Below, in pieces: positions 1 to 7,601 of a stretch of 17,127 nucleotides of DNA (the stretch's first letter is position 1; every line of letters starts with the position of its first letter). The notes under the pieces are model-generated. The model made no database searches. It saw only the letters and a list, made by a program, of their open reading frames with translations, and was not told where the DNA came from. A program made the translations under genes and the position numbers. Location of the stretch: assembly GCA_002746275.1 (NCBI GenBank), contig NVWR01000002.1, forward strand, positions 360,912 through 378,038, read 5' to 3'. This stretch comes from Rhodobiaceae bacterium (GTDB taxonomy: Bacteria; Pseudomonadota; Alphaproteobacteria; Parvibaculales; Parvibaculaceae).

Positions 1-216
1 CAGACACGCCTGACACCATCATCAGATGATACGGGATACCGGATATTAGACCTCCGCTTTCGCGGTGCTCATTGGCTGGCTCTGATCGGGTGTGACGACG
101 CTGAGGCCATCCCTTTGCATGTGCAATTGCCGGATGCCAACAATCTTACCGCAGGCATGCCAGTGAGTTTGTCTTTTGACCCTGCCGACGCCTTTTTCTT
201 TCCAGTGGCAATCTGA
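1..216 (+). CDS. ABC transporter ATP-binding protein, C-terminal TOBE fragment (5' end outside window)
   Basis: Frame 1 is open from the window edge to the TGA at 214-216, giving 71 residues with no start codon inside. The readable part includes LDLRFRGAHWLALIG and, near the end, GMPVSLSFDPADAFFFP. This pattern of short beta strands ending in a D-P-x-D-aromatic stretch is typical of the TOBE domain that closes Fe(III)/spermidine-type importer ATPases (FbpC/FutC/PotA group). The ATPase core (Walker A, signature, Walker B) would lie outside the window, so the assignment rests on this tail and on the iron-type binding protein that follows about 120 nt downstream on the same strand. A role in energising Fe(III) import at the inner membrane is inferred. 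An opposite-strand ORF covering 46-228 is its shadow. Confidence 0.7.
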   Translation, partial: QTRLTPSSDDTGYRILDLRFRGAHWLALIGCDDAEAIPLHVQLPDANNLTAGMPVSLSFDPADAFFFPVAI

Positions 217-277
217 CCCAGGAAACATCGGCTTTTTGCCTTGTCAGCACCGGCTAGCCTTCCTACATTCCACTTAG

Positions 278-298
278 TTTTGATACTTATTATTAAAA
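278..298. promoter_or_regulatory. AT-rich imperfect palindrome upstream of the iron-binding protein gene, candidate metal-responsive operator
   Basis: The 21-bp site runs from TTTTGATA on the left to TATTAAAA on the right, centred on position 288. Eight of ten base pairs are symmetric; the exceptions are 282/294 and 286/290. It stands out as an AT-rich island in GC-rich surroundings, directly before a gene for an iron-type substrate-binding protein. Fur-family and other iron regulators of alphaproteobacteria bind AT-rich palindromes of about this size, but the site does not clearly match one consensus (Fur, Irr or RirA), so the regulator is unknown. It could simply be an AT-rich promoter element. 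Confidence 0.35.
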
Positions 299-336
299 AG
301 GCCTGTGTCTTGCCAAACCGTCTTGCCGTGTCCGCT

Positions 337-1347
337 ATGCGTATTTTTTCCCTGTTTTTGGCCCCTTTTATCCTGACCGGGGCTGCTCAGGCTACCGAAG
401 AACTCAATATCTACTCGGCCCGGCACTACGACACTGACATCAACATTTATGAGCGCTTTACCGAAGAGACCGGCATCAAGATCAACCTGATTGAAGGCAA
501 GAGCGAAGAGCTGCTGGCCCGACTTGTTCAGGAAGGCGAGTTCAGCCCCGGCGATGTACTTTTGACGGTGGATGCAGGCCGTTTATGGCGGGCAGAACAG
601 GCGGGCCTTTTTGCGCCCGTTTCTTCGTCGGTGATTGACGCACGTGTGCCTGCCCATCTCCGCCATCCCGATGGGCTCTGGTTTGGGATTTCCAAGCGGG
701 CGCGGATTTTTGTCTACAACAAGGCCGATGGTCTGCCGGAAAACCTCAAAACCTATGCGGACCTGCCGGACCCAGCGTTAAGAGGCGAGGTCTGTGTTCG
801 TTCCTCCAGCAGCATTTACAACATCTCTCTGCTTGCCTCGATCATCGCCCATGAAGGGACTGACGCTGCACAAGCCTGGGCGGAAGGCGTCGTCACCAAT
901 TTCGCACGCTCCCCCCAAGGCAATGACACAGCGCAGATCCGAGCCGTCGCTGCTGGCGAATGTCGCGTCGGCATCGCCAACACCTATTACATGGCGCGCC
1001 TGTTGGGATCGGATGACCCAGCCGACCAAGCCGTGGCTGACAAGGTGGGGGTTATTTTCCTCGACCAGGAGGGCCGTGGCACCCACGTGAATATTTCAGG
1101 AGCGGGGCTGCTTGCCCATGCGCCCAACCGTGACAATGCGGTTCGTTTTCTCGAATTCCTTACCAGCGACTGGACACAGACCATGCTCGCGGAAGGCAAT
1201 AATGAATATCCGTCGGTGGCGAGTGTTGACGTAAAAGGCCCGGTTGTTGCCTTGGGCAGCTTCAAAGAAGATGAAATCAACGCATCAGCCCTTGGCCAGA
1301 ACCAGCCTCTCGCGATCCGCATTTTCGACCGGGCGGGCTGGCGATAG
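337..1347 (+). CDS. Iron(III) ABC transporter substrate-binding protein (FutA/FbpA-like)
   Basis: This is a periplasmic binding protein of 336 residues that presumably delivers ferric iron to an inner-membrane importer. From the ATG at 337 it has a classic signal peptide: MRIF, a hydrophobic stretch, then cleavage after about residue 19 (GAAQA). The mature part opens ELNIYSARHYDTD and continues into FTEETGIKINLIEG, the usual start of the FutA/FbpA family. A Tyr-Tyr pair (NTYYMARLL, residues 217-218) matches the tandem tyrosines that coordinate iron in this family. An in-frame TTG at 310 with an AAGG at 298-301 is an alternative start. An open extension back to 241 is unlikely because it would code through the palindrome at 278-298. 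The ATPase tail lies upstream. No permease gene is seen in between, so it must lie before the window or elsewhere. The substrate could be another metal, but iron is the best call. Confidence 0.85.
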   Translation: MRIFSLFLAPFILTGAAQATEELNIYSARHYDTDINIYERFTEETGIKINLIEGKSEELLARLVQEGEFSPGDVLLTVDAGRLWRAEQAGLFAPVSSSVIDARVPAHLRHPDGLWFGISKRARIFVYNKADGLPENLKTYADLPDPALRGEVCVRSSSSIYNISLLASIIAHEGTDAAQAWAEGVVTNFARSPQGNDTAQIRAVAAGECRVGIANTYYMARLLGSDDPADQAVADKVGVIFLDQEGRGTHVNISGAGLLAHAPNRDNAVRFLEFLTSDWTQTMLAEGNNEYPSVASVDVKGPVVALGSFKEDEINASALGQNQPLAIRIFDRAGWR

Positions 1348-1420
1348 CACCTCGTCGCTGCTTGGTCTGACGCCGGTTTCTGCTACAAAGACGGTTGATT
1401 AGAGGTCTTTTGAAAAGCAG

Positions 1421-2494
1421 GTGGGTGCGACATTGGGTGAATATCCAGACTGGCTGACGCAGGCATCTGCCCCGCCTCATCGCCCCGCCATTGAGCAGGC
1501 GACGGCTCGCCAGCGCATTCTCACCAAACCACCGGGATCTCTGGGACAACTTGAAGATCTGGCGATCCAACTGGCCGGGCTCCTGAACACCGACCGCCCT
1601 GCTCTCTATCACCCACACATCATTCTGTTCGCAGGCGATCACGGCGTTACAGCTGAGGGCATATCGGCCTACCCCTCTGAGGTGACCGGGCAAATGCTTG
1701 CCAATTTCGTTGCCGGTGGGGCTGCTATCTCTGTGCTGGCCCGCGCGCTTGAAGCCGAGCTTCATGTGGTGGATGTGGGGACGTTGCTCTCAGACCCTCT
1801 TGCTGGCATCCACACCGACAAGGTGGCCCGTGGCACCCGAAATTTCCGCCGCGAGCCTGCCCTCACCCCCGCAGACCTCATCCATGCTCTGGAGGCTGGC
1901 CGTGATGCCGCCCGGAGAGCGCAGGAGGCAGGGGCGGACATCTTAATCCTGGGCGAAATGGGGATCGGCAATACCAGTTCCGCCAGTGCTCTCACAGCGG
2001 CTCTGACGGACACTGACCCGGCGCGTGTTGTGGGGGCTGGCACGGGACTGGTCGGCGACCGGCTGGCACAGAAAATCCACGTCATTTCCCAGAGCCTCGC
2101 ATTTCACGGATTGATGCCCGGCCGTCATCCGCCTCTCCTCTGCCTGAAAAAAGTGGGAGGGCATGAAATCGCAGCCCTTACCGGCGCGTTTATCGCGAGT
2201 ACGCAAGCAGGCACGCCGGTACTCGTGGATGGCTTCATCTGTTCTGTAGCGGCCCTTGCTGCTGTTCAGCTCAATCCCAGCATTCGAGACTGGCTGTTGT
2301 TCTCGCACCGTTCCGCAGAACCCGGGCACAGTATTCTTCTCGATGCGCTTGATGCCTCACCACTATTCGACTTGGGCCTGCGTCTCGGTGAGGGAAGTGG
2401 GGCAGCCCTTGCTCTTCCCCTGCTACAGCTTGCCTGCACGTTGCACAACGAGATGGCAACATTTGAGGGCGCAGGAGTTTCAACCAGCCCATGA
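1421..2494 (+). CDS. cobT: Nicotinate-nucleotide--dimethylbenzimidazole phosphoribosyltransferase
   Basis: This cytoplasmic enzyme transfers the ribose phosphate of nicotinate mononucleotide to 5,6-dimethylbenzimidazole, giving alpha-ribazole 5'-phosphate for the lower loop of cobalamin. The 357-residue length is close to that of Salmonella CobT (about 356). Family landmarks are the early TKPPGSLGQLEDLA, the GDHGVTAEGISAYPSEVT block, EMGIGNTSSASAL, and GEGSGAALALPLL near the C terminus. In the last, Glu324 corresponds to the catalytic glutamate. The start is GTG at 1421, because an in-frame TAG at 1400 blocks longer forms and no ATG is available. A TTG at 1433 behind AGGTGG is an alternative. 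It opens a four-gene operon, overlapping the next gene by ATGA. The 73-nt gap to the gene before is too short for a cobalamin riboswitch, and none is seen. Confidence 0.95.
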   Translation: MGATLGEYPDWLTQASAPPHRPAIEQATARQRILTKPPGSLGQLEDLAIQLAGLLNTDRPALYHPHIILFAGDHGVTAEGISAYPSEVTGQMLANFVAGGAAISVLARALEAELHVVDVGTLLSDPLAGIHTDKVARGTRNFRREPALTPADLIHALEAGRDAARRAQEAGADILILGEMGIGNTSSASALTAALTDTDPARVVGAGTGLVGDRLAQKIHVISQSLAFHGLMPGRHPPLLCLKKVGGHEIAALTGAFIASTQAGTPVLVDGFICSVAALAAVQLNPSIRDWLLFSHRSAEPGHSILLDALDASPLFDLGLRLGEGSGAALALPLLQLACTLHNEMATFEGAGVSTSP

Positions 2495-3087
2495 CCAGCC
2501 CTTGCCTCATAGATGTCCTTCGCCACGGCGACACCCCGCTGACCGGGCGGTTTTGTGGGCGGAGCGACCCTGAACTCACAGAGAAGGGACGGCGTGACCT
2601 TGCCCGACGAACAGAGGGCAAAAACTGGGACCGTATCGTTTCCTCTCCCGCGCGGCGTTGCCGAGAGTTTGCAGAAAGCCTCGACCTCCCCCTGACAATC
2701 GAAGAACGCTTTTGGGAAATGGATTTCGGTGCCTGGGAAGGGATGACCACCGAAGATGTGTGGGCCATGGATGAAAAGCGGCTGACGGCTTTCTGGGAAG
2801 ACCCGACACAGACCCCCGCCCCTGACGGAGAGCCATGGGCGATGGTATGCGCCCGCGCATCAGAAGCGTTTGAGGAATTAGCCCGTGCGGCCCAAGGCGA
2901 GCGGGTCTTGCTCCTCACCCACGCCGGGGTGATGCGGGCGGTGCTGGTCACACAATTAGGTATCTCGTTTTCCGCGACCTGGAAAATCGCCCTTCCCACT
3001 GCGTGCCTGATGCAATTGTCAGGGCACTATGACCCCACCGAGGAGCAGCTTAACGTGCAGCTCAATGGGTTGTCGGGGGCGCTATGA
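2491..3087 (+). CDS. cobC: Alpha-ribazole phosphatase, histidine phosphatase family
   Basis: This enzyme removes the 5'-phosphate from alpha-ribazole phosphate (or from adenosylcobalamin 5'-phosphate) at the end of nucleotide-loop assembly. The protein has 198 residues. The phosphatase signature LRHGDTP puts the catalytic histidine at 12. SSPARRC (Arg55), the acid region FWEMDFGAWEG (around Glu76) and LLTHAGVMRAVL (His144) complete the active site expected for the phosphoglycerate-mutase-like fold. Position between cobT and cobS, with 4-nt ATGA overlaps on both sides, makes this substrate far more likely than a general sugar phosphatase. The symbol follows Salmonella usage. The unrelated PLP decarboxylase at 8211-9206 is called CobC in the Pseudomonas denitrificans scheme. 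Confidence 0.9.
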   Translation: MTSPCLIDVLRHGDTPLTGRFCGRSDPELTEKGRRDLARRTEGKNWDRIVSSPARRCREFAESLDLPLTIEERFWEMDFGAWEGMTTEDVWAMDEKRLTAFWEDPTQTPAPDGEPWAMVCARASEAFEELARAAQGERVLLLTHAGVMRAVLVTQLGISFSATWKIALPTACLMQLSGHYDPTEEQLNVQLNGLSGAL

Positions 3088-3827
3088 ACACGCCCCTTCA
3101 GTCTTTTATCCTCGCGGTACAATTCCTGACCCGCATCCCTACACCCCAAGTGCCTGATTTTTCGCCAGCCTCCCTCAGCCGTGCCTCGGGGTTTTTTCCC
3201 GCCGTCGGGCTGCTGATCGGTATCCTTCTCACCGCCACTCTTTATGCAGGCCTGTCTGTCGATCCATGGATCGCAGCCATCCTGACGCTTGCCTTGTGGA
3301 GTTTCATTACAGGCGCGCTTCATCTAGATGGACTGTCGGACTTGGCCGACGCGCTGGGAGCCTCCCACGCAGCCCCTGAACGCTTTCACGATGTTCTAAA
3401 GGACCCTCACATCGGCACGTTTGGGGTTGTGACCCTCATTGTCCAACTGCTCTTGAAACTCGTGCTGCTGATGTTGGTCGCCCGCAGTGGGCAGGTGTGG
3501 CTGCTCATTCCGATTTGTGCCTGGGCGCGGCTGGGGCCGCTTTTCTGGGCACATTATCTCCCCGTTCTCAAACCCTCTGACAGCACCGCCGAAGGATCAG
3601 GTGAACGGTTTTCCTGGGAGATAAGCTCAACTGCTCTTTGGGGCTGGGCGGGTTTCCTGCTGCTGGCGGGATTGGCATTTCCTCCTCTTCTTGCCGGACC
3701 GCTGGTGCTTGGCCTTTGGGGACTTTATCTGCACCGCCGCCTGGGAGGCCAGACCGGTGATGCGCTTGGCGCTGGCGTTGAAGTGAGTGAAACTCTGTTG
3801 CTGTTCACTTGTGTTGTTTTCCTGTGA
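3084..3827 (+). CDS. cobS: Adenosylcobinamide-GDP ribazoletransferase (cobalamin synthase)
   Basis: This inner-membrane enzyme joins adenosylcobinamide-GDP with alpha-ribazole (phosphate) to form adenosylcobalamin (phosphate). The protein has 247 residues, the family's usual size. It starts QFLTRIPTP, a nearly universal CobS opening. The conserved HLDGLSDLADAL (residues 80-91) and KDPHIGTFG (106-114) supply the acidic, Mg-binding positions of the family. Several hydrophobic segments fit a polytopic membrane protein (around 38-78, 115-155 and 190-220). It starts within an ATGA overlap with the phosphatase gene, and cobP follows 10 nt downstream. It should not be confused with the cobaltochelatase subunit also named CobS. 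Confidence 0.95.
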   Translation: MNTPLQSFILAVQFLTRIPTPQVPDFSPASLSRASGFFPAVGLLIGILLTATLYAGLSVDPWIAAILTLALWSFITGALHLDGLSDLADALGASHAAPERFHDVLKDPHIGTFGVVTLIVQLLLKLVLLMLVARSGQVWLLIPICAWARLGPLFWAHYLPVLKPSDSTAEGSGERFSWEISSTALWGWAGFLLLAGLAFPPLLAGPLVLGLWGLYLHRRLGGQTGDALGAGVEVSETLLLFTCVVFL

Positions 3828-3837
3828 GGGCGCTACG

Positions 3838-4395
3838 ATGACTGCCGATACTTTCTCCCTGCCTGCGGAAGGCCCGTTTGCAGCGCTCATCCTTGGGGGC
3901 GCGCGCTCTGGCAAAAGCCGGTATGGCGAAGCGCTGGTTCGGGCAAGCTCGGGACGTGCGGTCTACATCGCGACGGCGGAAGCCCGTGACGATGAAATGA
4001 CGGCGCGCATTGCAAAACATCGCGAACAAAGAGGTTCAGACTGGGCTTTGATAGAAGAGCCGATCCACCTTGCCCGCGTGCTGCGCGAACAAGTTCGCGC
4101 GGAAGATGTCGTTCTTGTCGATTGCCTCACGCTTTGGCTCAGCAATCTGATGGGCGAGGAGCGGGAAATTGCGTCCGCCGTGGATGAGCTTCTCGCCGCC
4201 ATTGAAACGTGCCCGGCCAGAATTGTTTTTATCTCGAACGAGATCGGCTGGGGGATTGTTCCTGACAATGCACTGGCGCGCACCTTCAGAGATGAGGCGG
4301 GGCGGCTTCATCAGCAGCTCAGTGCTCAGATAGATGCTGTGGTGGCGGTGATCGCAGGGTTGCCGTTGATGCTCAAGGAGCCCGGCGGGCCGTAG
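3838..4395 (+). CDS. cobP: Adenosylcobinamide kinase / adenosylcobinamide-phosphate guanylyltransferase
   Basis: This bifunctional enzyme (CobU in Salmonella naming) phosphorylates adenosylcobinamide and then transfers GMP to it, giving the activated substrate of CobS. From ATG 3838 the protein has 185 residues. The P-loop GGARSGKS lies at residues 20-27. His61 in IAKHREQR is the likely guanylylated histidine. LVDCLTLWLSNLM and NEIGWGIVPDNALARTFRDEAGRL complete the family pattern. An upstream in-frame ATG at 3787 lies inside cobS and gives a poor leader. The 3838 start has GAGG at 3826-3829 with good spacing. Its last 23 nt overlap the end of cobQ on the other strand. The protein lacks any obvious extension and looks intact. 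Confidence 0.94.
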   Translation: MTADTFSLPAEGPFAALILGGARSGKSRYGEALVRASSGRAVYIATAEARDDEMTARIAKHREQRGSDWALIEEPIHLARVLREQVRAEDVVLVDCLTLWLSNLMGEEREIASAVDELLAAIETCPARIVFISNEIGWGIVPDNALARTFRDEAGRLHQQLSAQIDAVVAVIAGLPLMLKEPGGP

Positions 4396-5836
4396 CGAGC
4401 AGCCCATCAAGATCAAGAGCGGCTTCCATCTCGTCCGCCAGACGGTCAAGTGCGCGCTCCACCTTCACCCGCTGATTGATGCCATCGCTCGACGCGCCCA
4501 ATTGCGCAAGAAGATACCGCCGATAAGCACCGCTTTCGAACAGGCCGTGGACATAGGCCCCCATGATCTGGCCATCCTCGCTGACAGCGCCATGAGGCTT
4601 GCCCTCTATTTTCAAGAAGGGGCGCTTCAGTCCCGGGCCATCGCTGGTGCCCACATGAATTTCGTAACCGCTGAAGGGCACCTCGTCCTGCCAAGAAGTG
4701 CCCGCAACAGTGCGCACCTGCTTTTCAGGCTGCATAAAAGTGTCGATCTCCAGGAGACCAAGCCCTCTGGCCTCCTGCGCCTTCCCCTCTATTCCCTCCG
4801 GGTCGGCAATGCGTCGCCCCAACATCTGAAACCCACCACACAGTCCCAACACTTTGCCACCGCGCCGCACATGAGCTGCCAGGTCCACGTCCCAGCCTTG
4901 TGCTCGAAAAAATACAAGATCCCCCAATGTGGCTTTAGTGCCCGGCAAGATCACAAGATCCGCGTCTCCCGGCAGGGCGCGCGCCGGGGGGATGAATTGC
5001 AAATCGACACTGGCTTCGTGGGCGAGCGGGTCGAGATCATCAAAATTAGCGATGCGCGAAAACATAGGAACAGCGATCTTGATCGCCCCTGGTGTGCGGG
5101 CTCCTGTTTTTTCCAGAACCACACCATCTTCCGCAGGCAGATCCGCGACCGCGCGCACCCAGGGCAGCACACCAAAGCTCCGCCAATCTGTACGACGCTC
5201 AATGTCTCTCAAGCCTTCGTCAAAAAGCGATACATCACCGCGAAACTTGTTGATGAGGAAGCCTTGCACCATCTTTCTGTCTTGTGCAGACAAAACCGTG
5301 TGGGTTCCAACGAGGCTCGCGATCACTCCTCCCCGGTCAATATCACCTACCAGAATAACGGGGACATTGGCTTTTGTGGCAAAGCCCATATTGGCGATAT
5401 CGCCGTCGCGCAAATTCGTCTCGGCGGGACTTCCCGCCCCCTCCACCAGAACTAGCTCTGCTTCCGACGCCAGTTGCGCGTAGCTCGACAGAACCGCGCC
5501 GAGCAGCTCTGTCTTTCGACTTTGGTATTCCGCCGCCTCTGCCACCCCCCACACTTTGCCATGGACGATGATCTGAGCGCCCGTATCACTTTGAGGTTTG
5601 AGCAGAACCGGGTTCATGTGGACGCTTGGGGTGGCACCACACGCCAATGCCTGAAGCCACTGAGCGCGCCCGATTTCACCGCCCTCGCTCGTAACCGCTG
5701 CATTGTTGGACATGTTTTGTGGTTTGAACGGGCGGACGGTGAGACCTCGTCGTACATAGGCCCGGGCAAGCCCCGCAACCAGAACGGACTTTCCCACATC
5801 TGACCCTGTGCCCTGAAGCATGAGCGCGGCTGTCAT
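4373..5836 (-). CDS. cobQ: Cobyric acid synthase (glutamine-hydrolysing)
   Basis: This ATP-dependent amidotransferase adds four amide groups (positions b, d, e and g) to adenosylcobyrinic acid a,c-diamide, using glutamine. The 487 residues carry an N-terminal dethiobiotin-synthetase-like nucleotide-binding part with QGTGSDVGKS (8-17) and FKPQNMSNNAAVT (37-49). A C-terminal class I glutaminase-like part follows, with Cys333 in LGLCGGFQMLG and His430 in YVHGLFESG. It is the last of eight genes: its ATG shares one base with the TGA of btuD (TGATG). Its end runs 23 nt into the convergent cobP. Its presence shows that the cell can process cobyrinic acid diamide, a step not needed for pure cobinamide salvage. 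Confidence 0.96.
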   Translation of the reverse strand: MTAALMLQGTGSDVGKSVLVAGLARAYVRRGLTVRPFKPQNMSNNAAVTSEGGEIGRAQWLQALACGATPSVHMNPVLLKPQSDTGAQIIVHGKVWGVAEAAEYQSRKTELLGAVLSSYAQLASEAELVLVEGAGSPAETNLRDGDIANMGFATKANVPVILVGDIDRGGVIASLVGTHTVLSAQDRKMVQGFLINKFRGDVSLFDEGLRDIERRTDWRSFGVLPWVRAVADLPAEDGVVLEKTGARTPGAIKIAVPMFSRIANFDDLDPLAHEASVDLQFIPPARALPGDADLVILPGTKATLGDLVFFRAQGWDVDLAAHVRRGGKVLGLCGGFQMLGRRIADPEGIEGKAQEARGLGLLEIDTFMQPEKQVRTVAGTSWQDEVPFSGYEIHVGTSDGPGLKRPFLKIEGKPHGAVSEDGQIMGAYVHGLFESGAYRRYLLAQLGASSDGINQRVKVERALDRLADEMEAALDLDGLLATARRAP

Positions 5837-6603
5837 CAGCTCTCGCTCAGCCGTTTGTCCACCACCACGTCACCACGATCATCCCGTCGCACGGTTACAC
5901 GGTAGACAGCGGCCAGATTTTCATCACTCAGCACTTCGCCTGGTGGCCCTGACGCGACAATGGCGCCCTCGTGCATTAAGTACAGCCTGTCACAGTAGCG
6001 CCCTGCCAGATTGAGATCGTGGAGGACCACACAGACAGCGGTTCCCTTCCCCGCCGCACTTTTCAGCGCTTCCATGGTGGTGAGTTGGTGATAGGGGTCG
6101 AGGGAGGCCGTTGGCTCGTCGACCAACAGGACGGTCGCTTCCACCGCTAAAACCCGCGCAAGCAACACGCGGCTGCGCTCCCCGCCGGACAATTCGTTCA
6201 CCGGACGGTCTGCAAAAGACATCGTATCGGTTGCGTGCAAGGCCAAGTCTACTGCTTTGTCGTCAGCCGCGCTCAAGTCCATCCATGTTGTCCGGTGCGG
6301 GACGCGGCCAAGAGCGACCAGCCGCCTGGCCGTGAGAGGCCAAGCTACATTTTGTCCCTGTGGCAAATAGGCAATGTCACGCGCATGCGCATGAACCGGA
6401 TCGGATGTTATGTCGGTCCCATCCAGCATGACCTGCCCCCCGCCGATCGGTGCAAGCCGCAACATGGCGCGCAACAGGCTGGTTTTCCCAGCGCCATTGG
6501 GCCCAATGAAGCCCACCATCTCGCCTATGCCAATCCGCACAGAGGCATCGCGAACTGCCGCGTGATCACCGAGCGAAACGTGGATGTTGCGTGTTTCAAT
6601 CAT
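5836..6603 (-). CDS. btuD: Vitamin B12 (corrinoid) ABC transporter ATP-binding protein
   Basis: This is the cytoplasmic ATPase that powers corrinoid import through the BtuC-like permease. With the start at 6603 it has 255 residues. Walker A is GPNGAGKT (34-41), the Q-loop Gln is at 82, the signature is LSGGE (138-142), Walker B is VLLVDEP (158-164), and the switch histidine is His195 (VVLHDLN). The open frame extends to an ATG at 6636, but 6603 is preferred because it forms an ATGA overlap with the btuC stop, as elsewhere in this operon, and begins directly with the family's first strand (MIETRNIHVSLG). By sequence alone it could serve siderophore or heme import (FecE/HmuV family). Neighbours and riboswitch point to B12. 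Confidence 0.9.
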   Translation of the reverse strand: MIETRNIHVSLGDHAAVRDASVRIGIGEMVGFIGPNGAGKTSLLRAMLRLAPIGGGQVMLDGTDITSDPVHAHARDIAYLPQGQNVAWPLTARRLVALGRVPHRTTWMDLSAADDKAVDLALHATDTMSFADRPVNELSGGERSRVLLARVLAVEATVLLVDEPTASLDPYHQLTTMEALKSAAGKGTAVCVVLHDLNLAGRYCDRLYLMHEGAIVASGPPGEVLSDENLAAVYRVTVRRDDRGDVVVDKRLSES

Positions 6604-7601
6604 CGCATGCTCCGCCGTGTGTAGATGATCAACCACAAGAAGAAAGGCGCACCCAGCAAGGCCGTGACGACGCCTAGCTTCAATTCTGTCTCGCCGGGAA
6701 GAACCCGCACACCAATATCGGCGAGCACCAAAAGGAGAGCGCCCGCAAAAGCGCTGGGGACTAACAGACGCCCCGGGTCGTGACCGACAAAGGGCCGCAC
6801 AAGATGAGGGGCCACCAGCCCGACAAACCCGATGGCGCCACTGACTGCGACGCTGCCGCCTACGCTGAGCGCTGCGCCAAAGATGATCTGCAAGCGCAAC
6901 CGTCGCAGATCAACGCCGAGCGAAGCTGCTGCATCCTCCCCCAGGCTCAACGCTGGGAGAGAGCCCCGCGCGGCAATGAGCAGCGCCCACCCGACGACCA
7001 TAAATGGCCCCGCGAGGAATAATTCCGTGTAGCTCCGGTTTGCAAGAGAGCCCAGCAGCCAGAGGATAATGTCGTTCAGAGAAAATGGATTGTCCGACAG
7101 GTTCATCGCCAGAGATGTCAACGCCGCTGCAAGACTTGAAATCGCAACGCCTGCGAGGATAAGTGTCAAAATACTGGCATCCTTGCCGGCGAGCCAGACA
7201 AGGATAAGCATGGCAGTTATGGAAAACCCTATCGCAAAAACAGGAATGGCGATGGCGGCCATGGCGGCGAAGCCATAATAGATGGCAACGACCGCCCCCA
7301 GTCCGGCACTTGCCGAGATGCCGATGACGCTGGGGTCCGCAAGCGGATTGCGCAGGAGGCCTTGAATGGCTGCCCCCGCCAGTCCCAAAGAACCACCAAC
7401 CATCGCTCCCAGCAGAATGCGCGGCAGGCGGATTTCCTGAACGATAAAGACATGCCGCTCATCCCCAACGCCACCGAGCGCCCACAGGACGTCCGCAACC
7501 CCAAGCGGGGCATATCCCAGGAACAGGGCGGCGCCCATGGTGAAGACAAGTAGCGAGGCAAGTGTGATGGCTGCGCCGTATTTCTGGTCAGACAAGGTCA
7601 A
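6600..7601 (-). CDS. btuC: Vitamin B12 (corrinoid) ABC transporter permease, FecCD family
   Basis: This inner-membrane permease partners the ATPase and the BtuF-like binding protein. It has 333 residues, with repeated hydrophobic segments consistent with about ten membrane helices, as in BtuC. Family landmarks are EIRLPRILLGAMVGG, GAAIQGLLRNPLADPSVIGI and, near the C terminus, GAIGFVGLVAPHLVRPFVGHDP, which includes the cytoplasmic coupling loop that contacts the ATPase. The start is a TTG at 7599-7601 sharing four bases (TTGA) with the cobO stop. The near-ubiquitous overlaps in this operon support that start, though no ATG lies close by to test it. Its stop overlaps btuD by ATGA. Confidence 0.9.
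   Translation of the reverse strand: MTLSDQKYGAAITLASLLVFTMGAALFLGYAPLGVADVLWALGGVGDERHVFIVQEIRLPRILLGAMVGGSLGLAGAAIQGLLRNPLADPSVIGISASAGLGAVVAIYYGFAAMAAIAIPVFAIGFSITAMLILVWLAGKDASILTLILAGVAISSLAAALTSLAMNLSDNPFSLNDIILWLLGSLANRSYTELFLAGPFMVVGWALLIAARGSLPALSLGEDAAASLGVDLRRLRLQIIFGAALSVGGSVAVSGAIGFVGLVAPHLVRPFVGHDPGRLLVPSAFAGALLLVLADIGVRVLPGETELKLGVVTALLGAPFFLWLIIYTRRSMR

Noticed and set aside
46..228. 60-codon ORF on the - strand at the window start
   Set aside because: The + strand codes here for a TOBE-domain tail of an ABC ATPase, open from the window edge to 216.
241..336. N-terminal extension of the iron-binding protein from TTG 241
   Set aside because: It would place an unusual non-signal leader ahead of a clear signal peptide and code through the AT-rich palindrome. 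ATG 337 (or TTG 310) is more sensible.
1348..1420. Possible terminator or riboswitch before cobT
   Set aside because: No stable hairpin with a T-run and no B12-box blocks are visible in these 73 nt.
4502..5455. 317-codon open frame on the + strand
   Set aside because: It lies opposite cobQ, whose motifs span the region. No recognisable domain and no ribosome site fit it.
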